Source: a virus. From it: DNA of 58,547 nt. Position numbers and translations under genes: made by a program. The notes beneath the pieces are model-generated. The model searched no databases, had not been told where the DNA came from, and worked only from the letters and a program-made list of their open reading frames with translations. Positions 1-9,087 of this stretch are shown piece after piece. Each line of letters starts with the position of its first letter. Position 1 is the stretch's first letter. The stretch covers positions 1 to 58,547 of the IMG/VR virus record IMGVR_UViG_3300037156_000120; one strand, 5' to 3'.

Positions 1-18
1 CAGCGGCATGGGAAGCCG
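1..18. repeat. Terminal 18-bp overlap (circular closure), left copy
   Basis: The first 18 bases are identical to 58530-58547. A protein reading frame continues without interruption when the two copies are merged. This is best read as the overlap left where a circular (or circularly permuted/terminally redundant) genome assembly was opened, not as a biological terminal repeat, because the break lies inside a virion gene. Confidence 0.85.
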
Positions 19-281
19 CGCGCGATGCTGTTGTGAATACTGCTACGAAGGGTATCACCGACCCGGAACAGAAAGCTTCGACAGCCAGCGATGCAGTCAC
101 GACATTCGTGGATCAGAACCCAATGCCGACAGACCCTCTTATAGCTGCGTGGAAAAACGGTCTAAACACAGCAATTCAAACCGCCGCAAAAACTGCCAAC
201 ACGCCAGCTGGCGCCGAGGTGGCGAAACGGCAGGCGGTTGATAGGTATATTGCGGGCCATCCGTATCCCGACACTAAATAG
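3..281 (+). CDS. C-terminal part of junction-spanning virion/ejection protein
   Basis: This frame is open from the window start to the TAG at 279-281 and continues the gene that starts at 57542. Merged over the 18-bp overlap, the protein is about 422 aa. The part here is hydrophilic and Ala/Thr/Gln-rich and ends in PYPDTK. It lies 9 bp before the giant internal virion protein, in a run of presumed ejection proteins. No family is recognised. An internal ATG at 33 is in frame but is not the true start. Confidence 0.8.
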   Translation, partial: AAWEAARDAVVNTATKGITDPEQKASTASDAVTTFVDQNPMPTDPLIAAWKNGLNTAIQTAAKTANTPAGAEVAKRQAVDRYIAGHPYPDTK

Positions 282-290
282 GAGTCTGAC

Positions 291-3200
291 TTGTCGCAGG
301 CCGGTCTCATCAACGCGACGCAAGATCAGGGTCTTTCCATTGCTGAGGCCCGGAACTTTCGCGCCCCGCAATACGGGACGGCAACCGTTCCGTCCGGCGG
401 TGAAGGTATGTCTTTAGAAGAAGCGAGAAACTTTCGCCCCGCCACGCCGTTATCTCCGCCTACGTCGCCAGCTGATGCTGATGACGGATTTTTCAAGACG
501 ACCGGCAAGGCGTTAATTCGCGGCGCGGTTGAAGGCGCGACGGATATCGGCGAAGCGCCGACAGCCTTTGAAGATCGCCCAACAGACGAGCAAGACAATT
601 CGCATCTCGGAAAGATACTTGCCACACCTGTCAGCGAAGGCTGGAGTAGCCCTACTTGGTGGGCAGCGCACATAGCACACGATGTGGCTAGCGCAGCTCC
701 GTCTCTTGCGCTCGGCCTCGCTGGTGGGGCTGCCGGTGCTGCTACGGCTGGCGCTCTGACAGCCGAAACTGGCCCCGGCGCGATTGCTGCGGCTGCTGCA
801 GGTGGTCTTGCGGGTAGCGCCGCAGGCTTCGGTCTAGGCTCTGGTCTTTCGGAACTAAAACCTGCCTATCTGAAAGCGCGGGCCGATGGACTCGATCACG
901 ACGAGGCCGTGAGCCGTGCCATGGTAGAAAGCGGCATCGCTGGGGCGTTCGGATCGGTGATGGGCCTCGCGCCAGGCATGTCGTTTTTCGGTAAAACGGT
1001 GGAAAGCGCACTCAAGAAACCCATATCCGAGGCGTTGGCGCAGACATTCGGCGTCATGCCTGCCGTCGGAGCCGCGCAACAAGTCACGCAAGGAGCTGTC
1101 GAGGGTAAACTCCCGACGGCGGGCGAACTTGCAACAGGCTACGCGGAGAATGTTGGTGTTGGTGCTGCTCTTGTCGGCATTCATTCCGCTTTAGGGGTTG
1201 TTAGAAAAACGCCTGCTGACAAGATTGCTGACGATGTCACCGATCCGAATATCGACCTTAACACCGCGATCGACACAGCCGCGCAGGCCGCCAAGGGCGA
1301 GACGCCTGCCGCAGAGAGCATCGTCGCTGGCAAAGATGCGCTCGACGCCGCTGCCGCCCAGAGCAAGATCAGCACCCTGTTCAAAGGGATGAACACAGGC
1401 ACTGCAGAGCAAACCGACAACGGGACTGTTAACTACACGCCTAAGGGCTCCGACATCGCCATGCCAATGGAAGTGCGCGATCCGAGTCAAGAGCCGGAAG
1501 ACGGCAACGGCGTGTCTTCGTCGTTAGCGCAGAAAGTAACAGATCATTATCAAGACGAACATGGTGTCAATGTTGTGTGGGTGAAAGATCCCGGCAAGAA
1601 TGTACCATTCGACGGCGCTGTAGACCCGAATCAGCCGAACACGATATTCCTGTCAGATAACCCTGACCGCGCGATAACCGGCGTCGTCACTCATGAATTC
1701 GGTCACCTGATGGAAAACATCAGGGCGCCCGACACCAAGCTGCCCGACACGATAGGCCCTGACGGCGAAACGATCCCCGGCGCAATTAAACCCGGCGAAC
1801 GCTTCGGTGACCTCCTGAACGAGACCGTGTTGAAAAACATGAACTCCACTGCGTGGGATCAGGCTATCGAAATATTCTCGCCGTCCGCTCCGAAACGTGG
1901 CGCCGTCGACGACAACGGCGCGCCGGTCTACGCGCCCGGCGGCGAAGGCGACGCAGACCACGCGCAGGACATGGCCGTCCACTTCGTCAATGAATTCGCG
2001 AAAGACACGATAGGAGACGTCCAGAAAAACCCCGCTCTCGAACAACTAGTCCTTGGCAAAGTGGCCGACCTTGCGGAAGAGCGTTATGGGCCTGAAGTCG
2101 CCCAGACCATGATGACGAAATTCATGGACGGCATCAAAGCCGCTATGCAGACCGTGCGCGATCTATTTTCTGCGGACAAGAATACCGCATCGCTTTCCGA
2201 AAGCCGTTTTAATAATCTCGCCGAGGTCCACGACGTTGTCGCCAGCATGTTAGCGCACAAGTATTTCGAGAGGTTCGGGGATGAGCCTGCGCCCGTAGAC
2301 GACGTAGCGAACCGAGATAGTTTCTTAAAAGCTGGGACGCCCTCGCCGGCAACCGTAACGGCAGACACAAACCATCCGCTCGGCCCTGCCTATATCGACG
2401 CGCGTACGAAAGCCGCGAGCTATGCCCGCTGGCTCGGCCAGCTCGACGCCAAGCGTCGCGAAGACGCAAAGACGAGCGAACCTGTTCGCGTGTTGCAGCA
2501 GGCGCGTGACGCAATCCTGAACAAGGTTGGTGGTGTCGAAGATCGTCTTACGAAAACGGGTGCTGCACGTCTTGCGGATATCCGCTCACAGCTCGACGCA
2601 CGCCTTAATCCGGTCGGCGACAATGCTGATATGGCGAACGTGCGCGCGGCGATGGTTCGCGAGCATCAGAGAATGGCTGACGCGGCTTCAGTGTCGAAAG
2701 GACCGCAGTTTTCGCCGAAGCAGCGTGACGAAGACAATAAGCCGTTCTTCTCCGCGCTTCAGCGCGGTGTCGAAGACTTGAAGATGGACAAGGCGCCCCC
2801 CGGCCAGTGGGAAGCTACAATCAAAAATCTGCCCGGTATCAAGAGCGAAGAGATCGCTTGGTCCGGTCTGAATGAATTTTTGCGCGGTCAGACGAGACCT
2901 GTCACCAAGACAGAAGTGCTGCAACATCTGCGCGATAATGACGTGCAGATCAATGAAGTCGTTAAAGGCAATACGATCTCGGCTGAAGACGAAGAGGAAC
3001 ACGCTGAAATAAAACAGCGTTATCGCTACGATCCAGACAGCGTGTCGCAAGCCGACTATGATCGCATGGTTGATCTGGAGAAGCGCGCCTACAACTCAGA
3101 AGGCCAGACAAAATTTAGTACATACGCGCTGCCTGGCGGCGAGAACTATCGAGAAATGCTGATGACATTGCCGCCGACGGTGAGAGAAATACCGGCGTGG

Positions 3201-6200
3201 AAGGCGGTTCGACACGACGGTCAAGTAGACAGCACGTACGACAACGAGCTCGCTGCGCGCGATCGCGCCTCTGCGATCGGCGGAACTGTAGAACGGGGAA
3301 AGACAATCCGAGCGGAAGGCGGCTTCAAGTCGAGCCACTTTGACGAGCCGAACATTCTTGCCCACGCGCGCTTCGACGACCGCACCACCGCTGATGGCAA
3401 GAAAGATTTGCATGTTGCGGAGATTCAGAGCGATTGGCATCAAAAAGGCCGTCGAGAAGGATACGCCAAAGATCAACCGCAATTTTGGGTTCGCAACACA
3501 CGCTCTGGTAACGCATCACCTTTCTTCAACACGTTAGAAGAAGCTGACGCATATCGAAACAAGCTTCCTGAAGCGGTGCGCGGACAAACTATTATAAGCA
3601 AGCGTCCCGGCAAAGTCGGAACTGTTCCTGATGCCCCGTTCAAGACAACGTGGCACGAGCTGGCGATGAAGCGCATGCTGCGTTACGCCGCTGAGAACGG
3701 CTACGATCGTCTCAGTTGGGATACTGGTGAGACGCAAGCCGATCGATACGATCTCAGCCATCAAGTGGACAGCATCGGCTATCGTAAAGACGGCGACAAC
3801 ACTTACGAAGTCTCTGCCATAAAAGACGGCGAGAGTGTCATGTCTGAGCACGGTCAAACGCCTGCGCAGTTGGAAAACATTGTTGGCAAGGATGCCGCCA
3901 AGAAAATCGTTGACGGGGAAGGCACACCGCGCGCTGGCGGCGGCAATGTGAAAGACCTTTCCGGCCTTGATCTCAAAGTCGGCGGCGAAGGCATGAAAGG
4001 GTTCTACGACAAGATCCTGCCGAACTTCGTCAACAAATATGTGAAGAAGTGGAACGGCAAAGTCGAGAGAACGACTTTCGAGGCGGACGCAAACCGCAAA
4101 GAGTTCGATCAAGTCCCCTACATTGAAAGCGGAGACACGCCTGTGCATTCGGTCGCTATCACGCCTGAGATGCGCAAGAGCGTCATGCGCGGCCAGCCGA
4201 AATTCAGTCCGCGCAAAATCGAAGAACCGACTGAAGGCAAGCCGGTTCCGAAAGACGTCGCTCTCGCCAGCGGCTTGAAGAACAGCAACAAGGCTGTACT
4301 TAACGATTCGGCGCTGTCTGAGGCTGAAAAACGTGGTAGGCTTATCTCTGATCGCCGCATCAACGCGGCCCTCGCAAAGGAAGCAAATGGACGCCCAGCT
4401 GATGCACAATCAGGCCTTTCAGGCCCCGACGCCGGAAAAGGTAGCGGACGCCTCGACACTGGAGGCTTCACTGACAGCGAAAAACGGGCCTTCGCAAGAG
4501 CCAGCGCCGCCCAAGACGTTCGATCCGCTCGCCTCGGCGGTGAGCCGTCATCCTTCTCTTTCGAGCGAAAGAGCAGCGGAGATGGCGGAAAATCTCGGGT
4601 TCTAAAAAGCCTCGGCGTCACCTATGACGCCGAATGGAAAGCTGGCGCCGGTCTGCGCCGCGTCTACGAGAAAAACGGCAGCAAAGTCCCGCTCAGAATT
4701 CTCGAGCTCACGCCCGGTGATGACAAAAACGCCGCGCGTTTCGAGCAGGCGATCACGGCCAGCAAAAACTCCAGCAAGGATGGCGCCGCCGTCGCGGTCT
4801 ATCCTGTCGAGGACTATAAAAATTTCAAGCTGCTGATGTCCGACGACGGCAAGTCCGGCGCCGCGGTCAAGCCGGACGGCGACATCATCTCGGTGTTTTC
4901 AAACAATGGCACCGGTCACGCGATGTTCGAGGCTGCGATCGCAGCTGGTGGCCGCAAGCTCGACGCCTTCGACACCATCCTGCCCGATTTCTATCACAGC
5001 CACGGCTTCATCGAAGCCGCGCGCACGGCTTGGAATGACGAGTTCGCTCCCGAAGGCTGGGACAAGGCGCATTTCGCCGAATTCAACAACGGCAAGCCGG
5101 ATGTCGTCCTGATGGTTCTCGATCGCGGCAACGTCTCGCCCGTACTCGAGAAATCAAAAGTCTTCAGCGACTGGGACGGCGCTGCTCGCGTGCAGGAAAA
5201 GCTGCTCAAGAAAATGGACCGCGAGCAGCCCGCCGCGACGATCAATCTCCGTCTCGATCGCCTGGACGGCAAGAAGCCGTTCACTGTCGCCCAGGCGAAA
5301 GCCGAGTTGGCAAAATTCGGTGTCGACGCTGTCGCGACCCGTACGCGCAAGATTAACGGCAAGGAAGGCGAGCCCGGTGTCGTGATGAACCTGTCGCGCG
5401 CGCTGACGCCCGAGGAAGCCACGCGCTTCAGCGAGGCGATGAAGCAGGAAGCTATCCCGCAGTTTGCCAATGGCCGCGGCGAGCTGCACGGGCCCAACGC
5501 CGAGAAATGGGGAGATTTCAACCCTGAGAAATTTCATCCGATGCAGGAAGGTCAGGCGCTGCATTCTCCGCGAGTTTCATCCGAAACTCGCGACGCCCTT
5601 ATCAGAAAATATCCCGATCTCGCCCAGATGTTTAGGCGCCCCGCTAAGATATCCGAAGAGCCCGTCACGCCAGAAAAAGTCGAAACGCCTGCTTTCGAAA
5701 AGGAGCATGTCGGCTCGCTGGAAGAAGAGCTGGCCAAGGCAGGCCTTTCCGGGGCCGATAAAACTGCGCCAGCGGCTGAAACGCCCAAGCAGCGCGCCAT
5801 CACGATGCAAAACCCCGAGGGTAATGGCAAACCGATTCAGCGCGCCTTGAACGACGAGGAAACCCGCGCCCTCGAAAATGCGCCGCAGATAGAAGCTGCA
5901 TCGAAGCTGGTCGACATGAACAAGGATCGCGCCATCCGGATCGCTATGCGGAAGGAGCAGCCGCCGAAGGATCTGCTGCCGACCTTCGTATATTTCGAGC
6001 TGGAGCGCCGTGCGCTGGCTGAAGGTGATGACGAGCTTCAGGCCAAGCTCAGAACATCACCACTGGCGAAGGAAGTTACGACAGCCGGTCGTCTTGGACA
6101 ATCCTTCGTGACGCGAGATCCCGTCGCCGCCGCCGTAGACGCGCACATCCAAGTTGTGGAAAATGCTCGCACAGCGGCGCTCAAGGCCAAAGGCGGCGAC

Positions 6201-6332
6201 GTAGTGAAAGTGCAGGCCAAAGCCGAAAAGGAAGTGGCCGAGCAGATGGTAGCAGCGAAGAGACAGGCGCGGGCGCTTTCGCCGCGCGAGAAATGGGCGC
6301 AAACTATCGCCAAAATAACGTGTGCGACATAA
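291..6332 (+). CDS. Giant polyvalent internal virion protein with zincin domain (2013 aa)
   Basis: Large multidomain protein of the polyvalent type, which phages are thought to inject with their DNA. The TTG start at 291 is supported by TAGGAG at 279-284. Parts in order: two EARNFR motifs near the N-terminus; an Ala/Gly-rich hydrophobic stretch (about 120-330) that could cross or disturb a membrane; a zincin-like metallopeptidase site HEFGH at residues 468-472; a conserved phage module (about 815-905, with PFFSALQRGVEDLK); a polyvalent-protein domain with EIQSDW at about 1044; a GNAT-like segment (about 1436-1616); another small domain to about 1760; and a charged helical tail. It is followed by a 627-aa ORF in the +1 frame that looks like its continuation. 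Late gene, between ejection proteins and lysis. The third zinc ligand is not assigned. Role in ejection or host takeover is inferred from family knowledge. Confidence 0.8.
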   Translation: MSQAGLINATQDQGLSIAEARNFRAPQYGTATVPSGGEGMSLEEARNFRPATPLSPPTSPADADDGFFKTTGKALIRGAVEGATDIGEAPTAFEDRPTDEQDNSHLGKILATPVSEGWSSPTWWAAHIAHDVASAAPSLALGLAGGAAGAATAGALTAETGPGAIAAAAAGGLAGSAAGFGLGSGLSELKPAYLKARADGLDHDEAVSRAMVESGIAGAFGSVMGLAPGMSFFGKTVESALKKPISEALAQTFGVMPAVGAAQQVTQGAVEGKLPTAGELATGYAENVGVGAALVGIHSALGVVRKTPADKIADDVTDPNIDLNTAIDTAAQAAKGETPAAESIVAGKDALDAAAAQSKISTLFKGMNTGTAEQTDNGTVNYTPKGSDIAMPMEVRDPSQEPEDGNGVSSSLAQKVTDHYQDEHGVNVVWVKDPGKNVPFDGAVDPNQPNTIFLSDNPDRAITGVVTHEFGHLMENIRAPDTKLPDTIGPDGETIPGAIKPGERFGDLLNETVLKNMNSTAWDQAIEIFSPSAPKRGAVDDNGAPVYAPGGEGDADHAQDMAVHFVNEFAKDTIGDVQKNPALEQLVLGKVADLAEERYGPEVAQTMMTKFMDGIKAAMQTVRDLFSADKNTASLSESRFNNLAEVHDVVASMLAHKYFERFGDEPAPVDDVANRDSFLKAGTPSPATVTADTNHPLGPAYIDARTKAASYARWLGQLDAKRREDAKTSEPVRVLQQARDAILNKVGGVEDRLTKTGAARLADIRSQLDARLNPVGDNADMANVRAAMVREHQRMADAASVSKGPQFSPKQRDEDNKPFFSALQRGVEDLKMDKAPPGQWEATIKNLPGIKSEEIAWSGLNEFLRGQTRPVTKTEVLQHLRDNDVQINEVVKGNTISAEDEEEHAEIKQRYRYDPDSVSQADYDRMVDLEKRAYNSEGQTKFSTYALPGGENYREMLMTLPPTVREIPAWKAVRHDGQVDSTYDNELAARDRASAIGGTVERGKTIRAEGGFKSSHFDEPNILAHARFDDRTTADGKKDLHVAEIQSDWHQKGRREGYAKDQPQFWVRNTRSGNASPFFNTLEEADAYRNKLPEAVRGQTIISKRPGKVGTVPDAPFKTTWHELAMKRMLRYAAENGYDRLSWDTGETQADRYDLSHQVDSIGYRKDGDNTYEVSAIKDGESVMSEHGQTPAQLENIVGKDAAKKIVDGEGTPRAGGGNVKDLSGLDLKVGGEGMKGFYDKILPNFVNKYVKKWNGKVERTTFEADANRKEFDQVPYIESGDTPVHSVAITPEMRKSVMRGQPKFSPRKIEEPTEGKPVPKDVALASGLKNSNKAVLNDSALSEAEKRGRLISDRRINAALAKEANGRPADAQSGLSGPDAGKGSGRLDTGGFTDSEKRAFARASAAQDVRSARLGGEPSSFSFERKSSGDGGKSRVLKSLGVTYDAEWKAGAGLRRVYEKNGSKVPLRILELTPGDDKNAARFEQAITASKNSSKDGAAVAVYPVEDYKNFKLLMSDDGKSGAAVKPDGDIISVFSNNGTGHAMFEAAIAAGGRKLDAFDTILPDFYHSHGFIEAARTAWNDEFAPEGWDKAHFAEFNNGKPDVVLMVLDRGNVSPVLEKSKVFSDWDGAARVQEKLLKKMDREQPAATINLRLDRLDGKKPFTVAQAKAELAKFGVDAVATRTRKINGKEGEPGVVMNLSRALTPEEATRFSEAMKQEAIPQFANGRGELHGPNAEKWGDFNPEKFHPMQEGQALHSPRVSSETRDALIRKYPDLAQMFRRPAKISEEPVTPEKVETPAFEKEHVGSLEEELAKAGLSGADKTAPAAETPKQRAITMQNPEGNGKPIQRALNDEETRALENAPQIEAASKLVDMNKDRAIRIAMRKEQPPKDLLPTFVYFELERRALAEGDDELQAKLRTSPLAKEVTTAGRLGQSFVTRDPVAAAVDAHIQVVENARTAALKAKGGDVVKVQAKAEKEVAEQMVAAKRQARALSPREKWAQTIAKITCAT

Positions 6333-6333
6333 G

Positions 6334-8217
6334 ATGGCATTTTGCGTCCCACCAAACCAAGCTGAGAAACTGATCGCCGCCCTCGAGAAGGCCGGGACGA
6401 CGCCGCCCGACCTGATGGATATGCCGAGCAGCGATGCTCGCCGTGCATTCTTCGAGAAGTTCGTCAGTAAGGAAGATGCTGCGCAGATCAATCTTGCATT
6501 AGAGAAGACCAGCCTTCTGAAAGACCAAAATGCTGGCTACATGCGCTGGTACAACAACATCAAGGAAACTGTCCCGAAAACTGTTCAGCGTGATCTTCTG
6601 CACAAAATTGAAAAGCTTGACCGCGTGTTGAGTCCTGCCGAAGAAAAAGATTTCTATGCCGATCTTGCTGCCAGCAAAGTTGGCACGGCTGTCACCTTCG
6701 AAGAAGGACAGAAGATAACAAAACTCGCGCAAAAAGCGGCGCTGGAGCGCGACAAGGCGACTACGGCTTCGGCTGGCGTGAGTACGGAATTTCTGATGGC
6801 CGCGTCCGATCTCGAGCATTACGTGAAATCCCTGAAGCCGACGACGGTTTATGGATCAATCGGCAGAATGGCCGCCATTATTGCCAGAAACCATCTGCTG
6901 ATGAACCTGTCGACGCCAATCAAGACCACTGCAGGGCAACTAACAAACTCCGTGATGGACCTTTTCACCCGCAGAATGTCGAACCGTGTTCTCAGCGGGG
7001 CGGATCCAGCAACAGCGACCGCGTTGAAGAAAGAAGCCTGGGAAGTATTCCGGGGGTCCAAAAACCAGTTCAATACTGCCTCCATGGAAAGCTATAGAGA
7101 TACCGGCAAGCTCGGCGAGAAAGCGCGCTTTGACGTCTCAGAAGGAATGTTGTCCAGCAATCCGGCTTTGCGCACAGCCGAGGCAGTTGTGCGAGGGTAT
7201 GCGCGACTTACCAACAAGATCGCCATTGACTACGAGCATAATTTTACCTTCACAAAATTCTATCAGAACGCGTTCTTCGACGGCGCGCACATAGGCGCGA
7301 CCAATATCGCCAAGTCGGAAGGATTGGCTGGTGCGGCGTTGAAATCGCGAACTGGCGCCATCATGCGCGATGCCGCGAAGATCGAGCCGGAAACGGACGT
7401 CGGGAAGCTTGTCCGCGTCGAGGCGCAGAAGCAGGCCGCGCGCGTCACGTCGACGAACGAAACCATCATGGCAAAGATGGCGCTAGGCGTGAAGGACGCG
7501 ATGAACAAGTGGGTTCCCGGTCTTGGCGATGCCATGATGCCGATAGCGAAGATACCAGCGAACATCATTTACAACGGTATCGAGAATGCCGGTATCGGTC
7601 TTCCGCACGGCGCGTGGGATATCTTCCAGGGCCGCAAGAAGATACAGTCGGATGATCTGCAGACACGTTACGAAGGTATGGCGCAGTTCGCAAACGGAAT
7701 ACAGCGCGTTGGCCGCACGGTTGGCGTTCTCGCTGCTGCCGCCTTCTTCTCCAGTTTATTCGTGAAAAGAGATTTCCGGACGGATGGATACGGCAATCAT
7801 TTCTTCCGCATTGGCGACATCTGGATCAACACGGAATATCTGAATTTCATCTCACCCGCGTTCGCTGGCGCGATGGAGGTCAAGCAGTATGGCCGCGCCA
7901 ATGACGGCCCCGAGAAGGCGATCGAGAATTATGGCCGCGGCGCGCTTCAAGGCTTGAAGAGCGCGCCCGGTGTCGACGAGATCAGCAATCTGGTCAACAG
8001 AGTTACCAGCGGCGACCCTTTCAAAGGCATCACGAAATACGCCGCTTCTCGCGGCGTTCCAGCCTTTGCGCATAATCTAGCCAATACCAGACCAATGGAC
8101 CGGCTGTTCTTCGGTGCGACTGGCGTCGAGACGCAACACGATGTCGAGCGCGATAGAATCGAGAAAGCACAGCGCGCCGCGCAAAGCAGACGCGAGAATG
8201 AAAGATATAGGCAATAG
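6334..8217 (+). CDS. Ejection protein, second part of the giant protein (627 aa)
   Basis: The frame is +1 relative to the 2013-aa ORF. ATG 6334 lies one base after that ORF's TAA (6330-6332), with no clear Shine-Dalgarno sequence; an in-frame GTG at 6322 also lacks one. Translation therefore probably depends on coupling (termination-reinitiation) or frameshifting. The protein is helical and charged at the N-terminus. It has a hydrophobic segment near residue 475 (VGVLAAAAFFSSLFV) and a basic Arg/Gln-rich C-terminus. The content resembles C-terminal regions of giant podoviral internal proteins. It may be a separate ejection protein or the detached C-terminus of the upstream gene. No catalytic motif seen. 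Confidence 0.7.
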   Translation: MAFCVPPNQAEKLIAALEKAGTTPPDLMDMPSSDARRAFFEKFVSKEDAAQINLALEKTSLLKDQNAGYMRWYNNIKETVPKTVQRDLLHKIEKLDRVLSPAEEKDFYADLAASKVGTAVTFEEGQKITKLAQKAALERDKATTASAGVSTEFLMAASDLEHYVKSLKPTTVYGSIGRMAAIIARNHLLMNLSTPIKTTAGQLTNSVMDLFTRRMSNRVLSGADPATATALKKEAWEVFRGSKNQFNTASMESYRDTGKLGEKARFDVSEGMLSSNPALRTAEAVVRGYARLTNKIAIDYEHNFTFTKFYQNAFFDGAHIGATNIAKSEGLAGAALKSRTGAIMRDAAKIEPETDVGKLVRVEAQKQAARVTSTNETIMAKMALGVKDAMNKWVPGLGDAMMPIAKIPANIIYNGIENAGIGLPHGAWDIFQGRKKIQSDDLQTRYEGMAQFANGIQRVGRTVGVLAAAAFFSSLFVKRDFRTDGYGNHFFRIGDIWINTEYLNFISPAFAGAMEVKQYGRANDGPEKAIENYGRGALQGLKSAPGVDEISNLVNRVTSGDPFKGITKYAASRGVPAFAHNLANTRPMDRLFFGATGVETQHDVERDRIEKAQRAAQSRRENERYRQ

Positions 8218-8248
8218 TGATGACGCTTACCGAGATGGAAACCAGGGC

Positions 8249-8527
8249 ATGAAGCTCGCCAATTGGAACTGGTCGAACATAGACGAGATTGTCGCCAGCT
8301 TCGCGCGACCGTGGCAGCAATATGCCTGCTCCGGTGCCGTAGCGTTCAGCGCGCTCTGGTCTACGATAACAGGCAATGTTGCAATTGCGGCCATTGCGAT
8401 ACCGGCGGCTGCCGCGCTCGCGGGCGGCTCGGCGTACCTTCGCTCTGTAGACAAGAAAACAGCGGCGGCGACCGAAGTTGCCAATTCAAAGCCGTCAGAT
8501 AACACCGTGACAGCGGAGATCAAGTGA
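8249..8527 (+). CDS. Putative holin (92 aa)
   Basis: Small membrane protein at the start of the lysis cassette. From ATG 8249 it begins MKLANWNWSN, has a hydrophobic stretch around YACSGAVAFSALWSTITG and a second one, VAIAAIAIPAAAALAGGSAYL, then a short charged tail. This fits a two-TM holin that releases the endolysin. An upstream in-frame ATG at 8198, inside the end of the previous gene, would add 17 residues; neither start has a strong RBS. The stop overlaps the spanin ATG (TGATG). The function is inferred from topology and position, because holins have little sequence conservation. Confidence 0.55.
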   Translation: MKLANWNWSNIDEIVASFARPWQQYACSGAVAFSALWSTITGNVAIAAIAIPAAAALAGGSAYLRSVDKKTAAATEVANSKPSDNTVTAEIK

Positions 8528-9087
8528 TGCTACCAAATCCCTATGTGATCCTAGCCGTCGTAGCCTTCTTCATCATTTCGATGGGGACAGAAGGCATCCT
8601 CGCATATAACCGGGGCAAAGACGACATGAAGGCGGCTTACACGTCGCAGCAACTTGACATAGCCAACAAGAATTTGAAACTGGCGCAGACGCAAACCGCA
8701 GTAGCCGCCGCAGCAGGAGTGCAGCACGATGATCATGTCACCAAAGTCAATGTCGATACTTCAGCCATCGCGAGACAGATGCAAGGCTTCCTTGCCAACC
8801 TCCCGCATGATCAAAATTCTGATCCTTTCGTGCCTGTGTGGTTTGTCCGCATGCACGACCGTGCAGCAGGCCGACAAGTCACCGCAGACCCCTATCCCGG
8901 CCAATCTGACAGCGCCCCCTCTGACGTTAGATTGTCTGAGGCTGTCGCCATGCTCAATACCAACTACGGGAAATGTGAAGTCAACCGAAAAACCATCGAC
9001 GATATCATAGCCCTTAAACCTGTCTTGCCAGATCCGGTAGCGCCGCCGTCGCAATCGTTCTTGAACAGGATAAACCCCTTCCAATGA
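8527..9087 (+). CDS. Inner-membrane spanin (Rz-like, 186 aa)
   Basis: N-terminal single TM segment (about residues 5-25, VILAVVAFFIISMGTEGILAY) followed by a long periplasmic helical region rich in Gln/Ala/Asp, as in i-spanins, which fuse inner and outer membranes at the last step of Gram-negative lysis. Stronger support comes from the lipoprotein gene nested wholly inside it in the +1 frame (8807-9010), the lambda Rz/Rz1 arrangement. ATG 8527 overlaps the holin stop. A GTG at 8524 is the alternative start. Confidence 0.75.
   Translation: MLPNPYVILAVVAFFIISMGTEGILAYNRGKDDMKAAYTSQQLDIANKNLKLAQTQTAVAAAAGVQHDDHVTKVNVDTSAIARQMQGFLANLPHDQNSDPFVPVWFVRMHDRAAGRQVTADPYPGQSDSAPSDVRLSEAVAMLNTNYGKCEVNRKTIDDIIALKPVLPDPVAPPSQSFLNRINPFQ
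8807..9010 (+). CDS. Outer-membrane spanin lipoprotein (Rz1-like), nested in Rz (67 aa)
   Basis: Short lipoprotein in the +1 frame entirely within the i-spanin gene. It starts MIKILILSCLCGLSAC, a lipoprotein signal with lipobox LSAC and the modified Cys at residue 16. A short periplasmic part rich in Pro, Thr and Ser follows, typical of o-spanins. The frame is open upstream to 8729, but ATG 8807 places the signal peptide correctly. Partner: the 8527-9087 i-spanin. Confidence 0.8.
   Translation: MIKILILSCLCGLSACTTVQQADKSPQTPIPANLTAPPLTLDCLRLSPCSIPTTGNVKSTEKPSTIS

Noticed and set aside
1-18. 18-bp terminal repeat as a true packaging end
   Set aside because: It sits inside a coding frame that is continuous when closed, and is too short for a direct terminal repeat; more likely an assembly overlap.
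3534-4409. 291-codon minus-strand frame
   Set aside because: Shadow of the giant polyvalent protein gene.
8729-8806. Upstream extension of the nested lipoprotein frame
   Set aside because: Starting at 8729 would bury the lipoprotein signal peptide; ATG 8807 gives a correct signal and lipobox.
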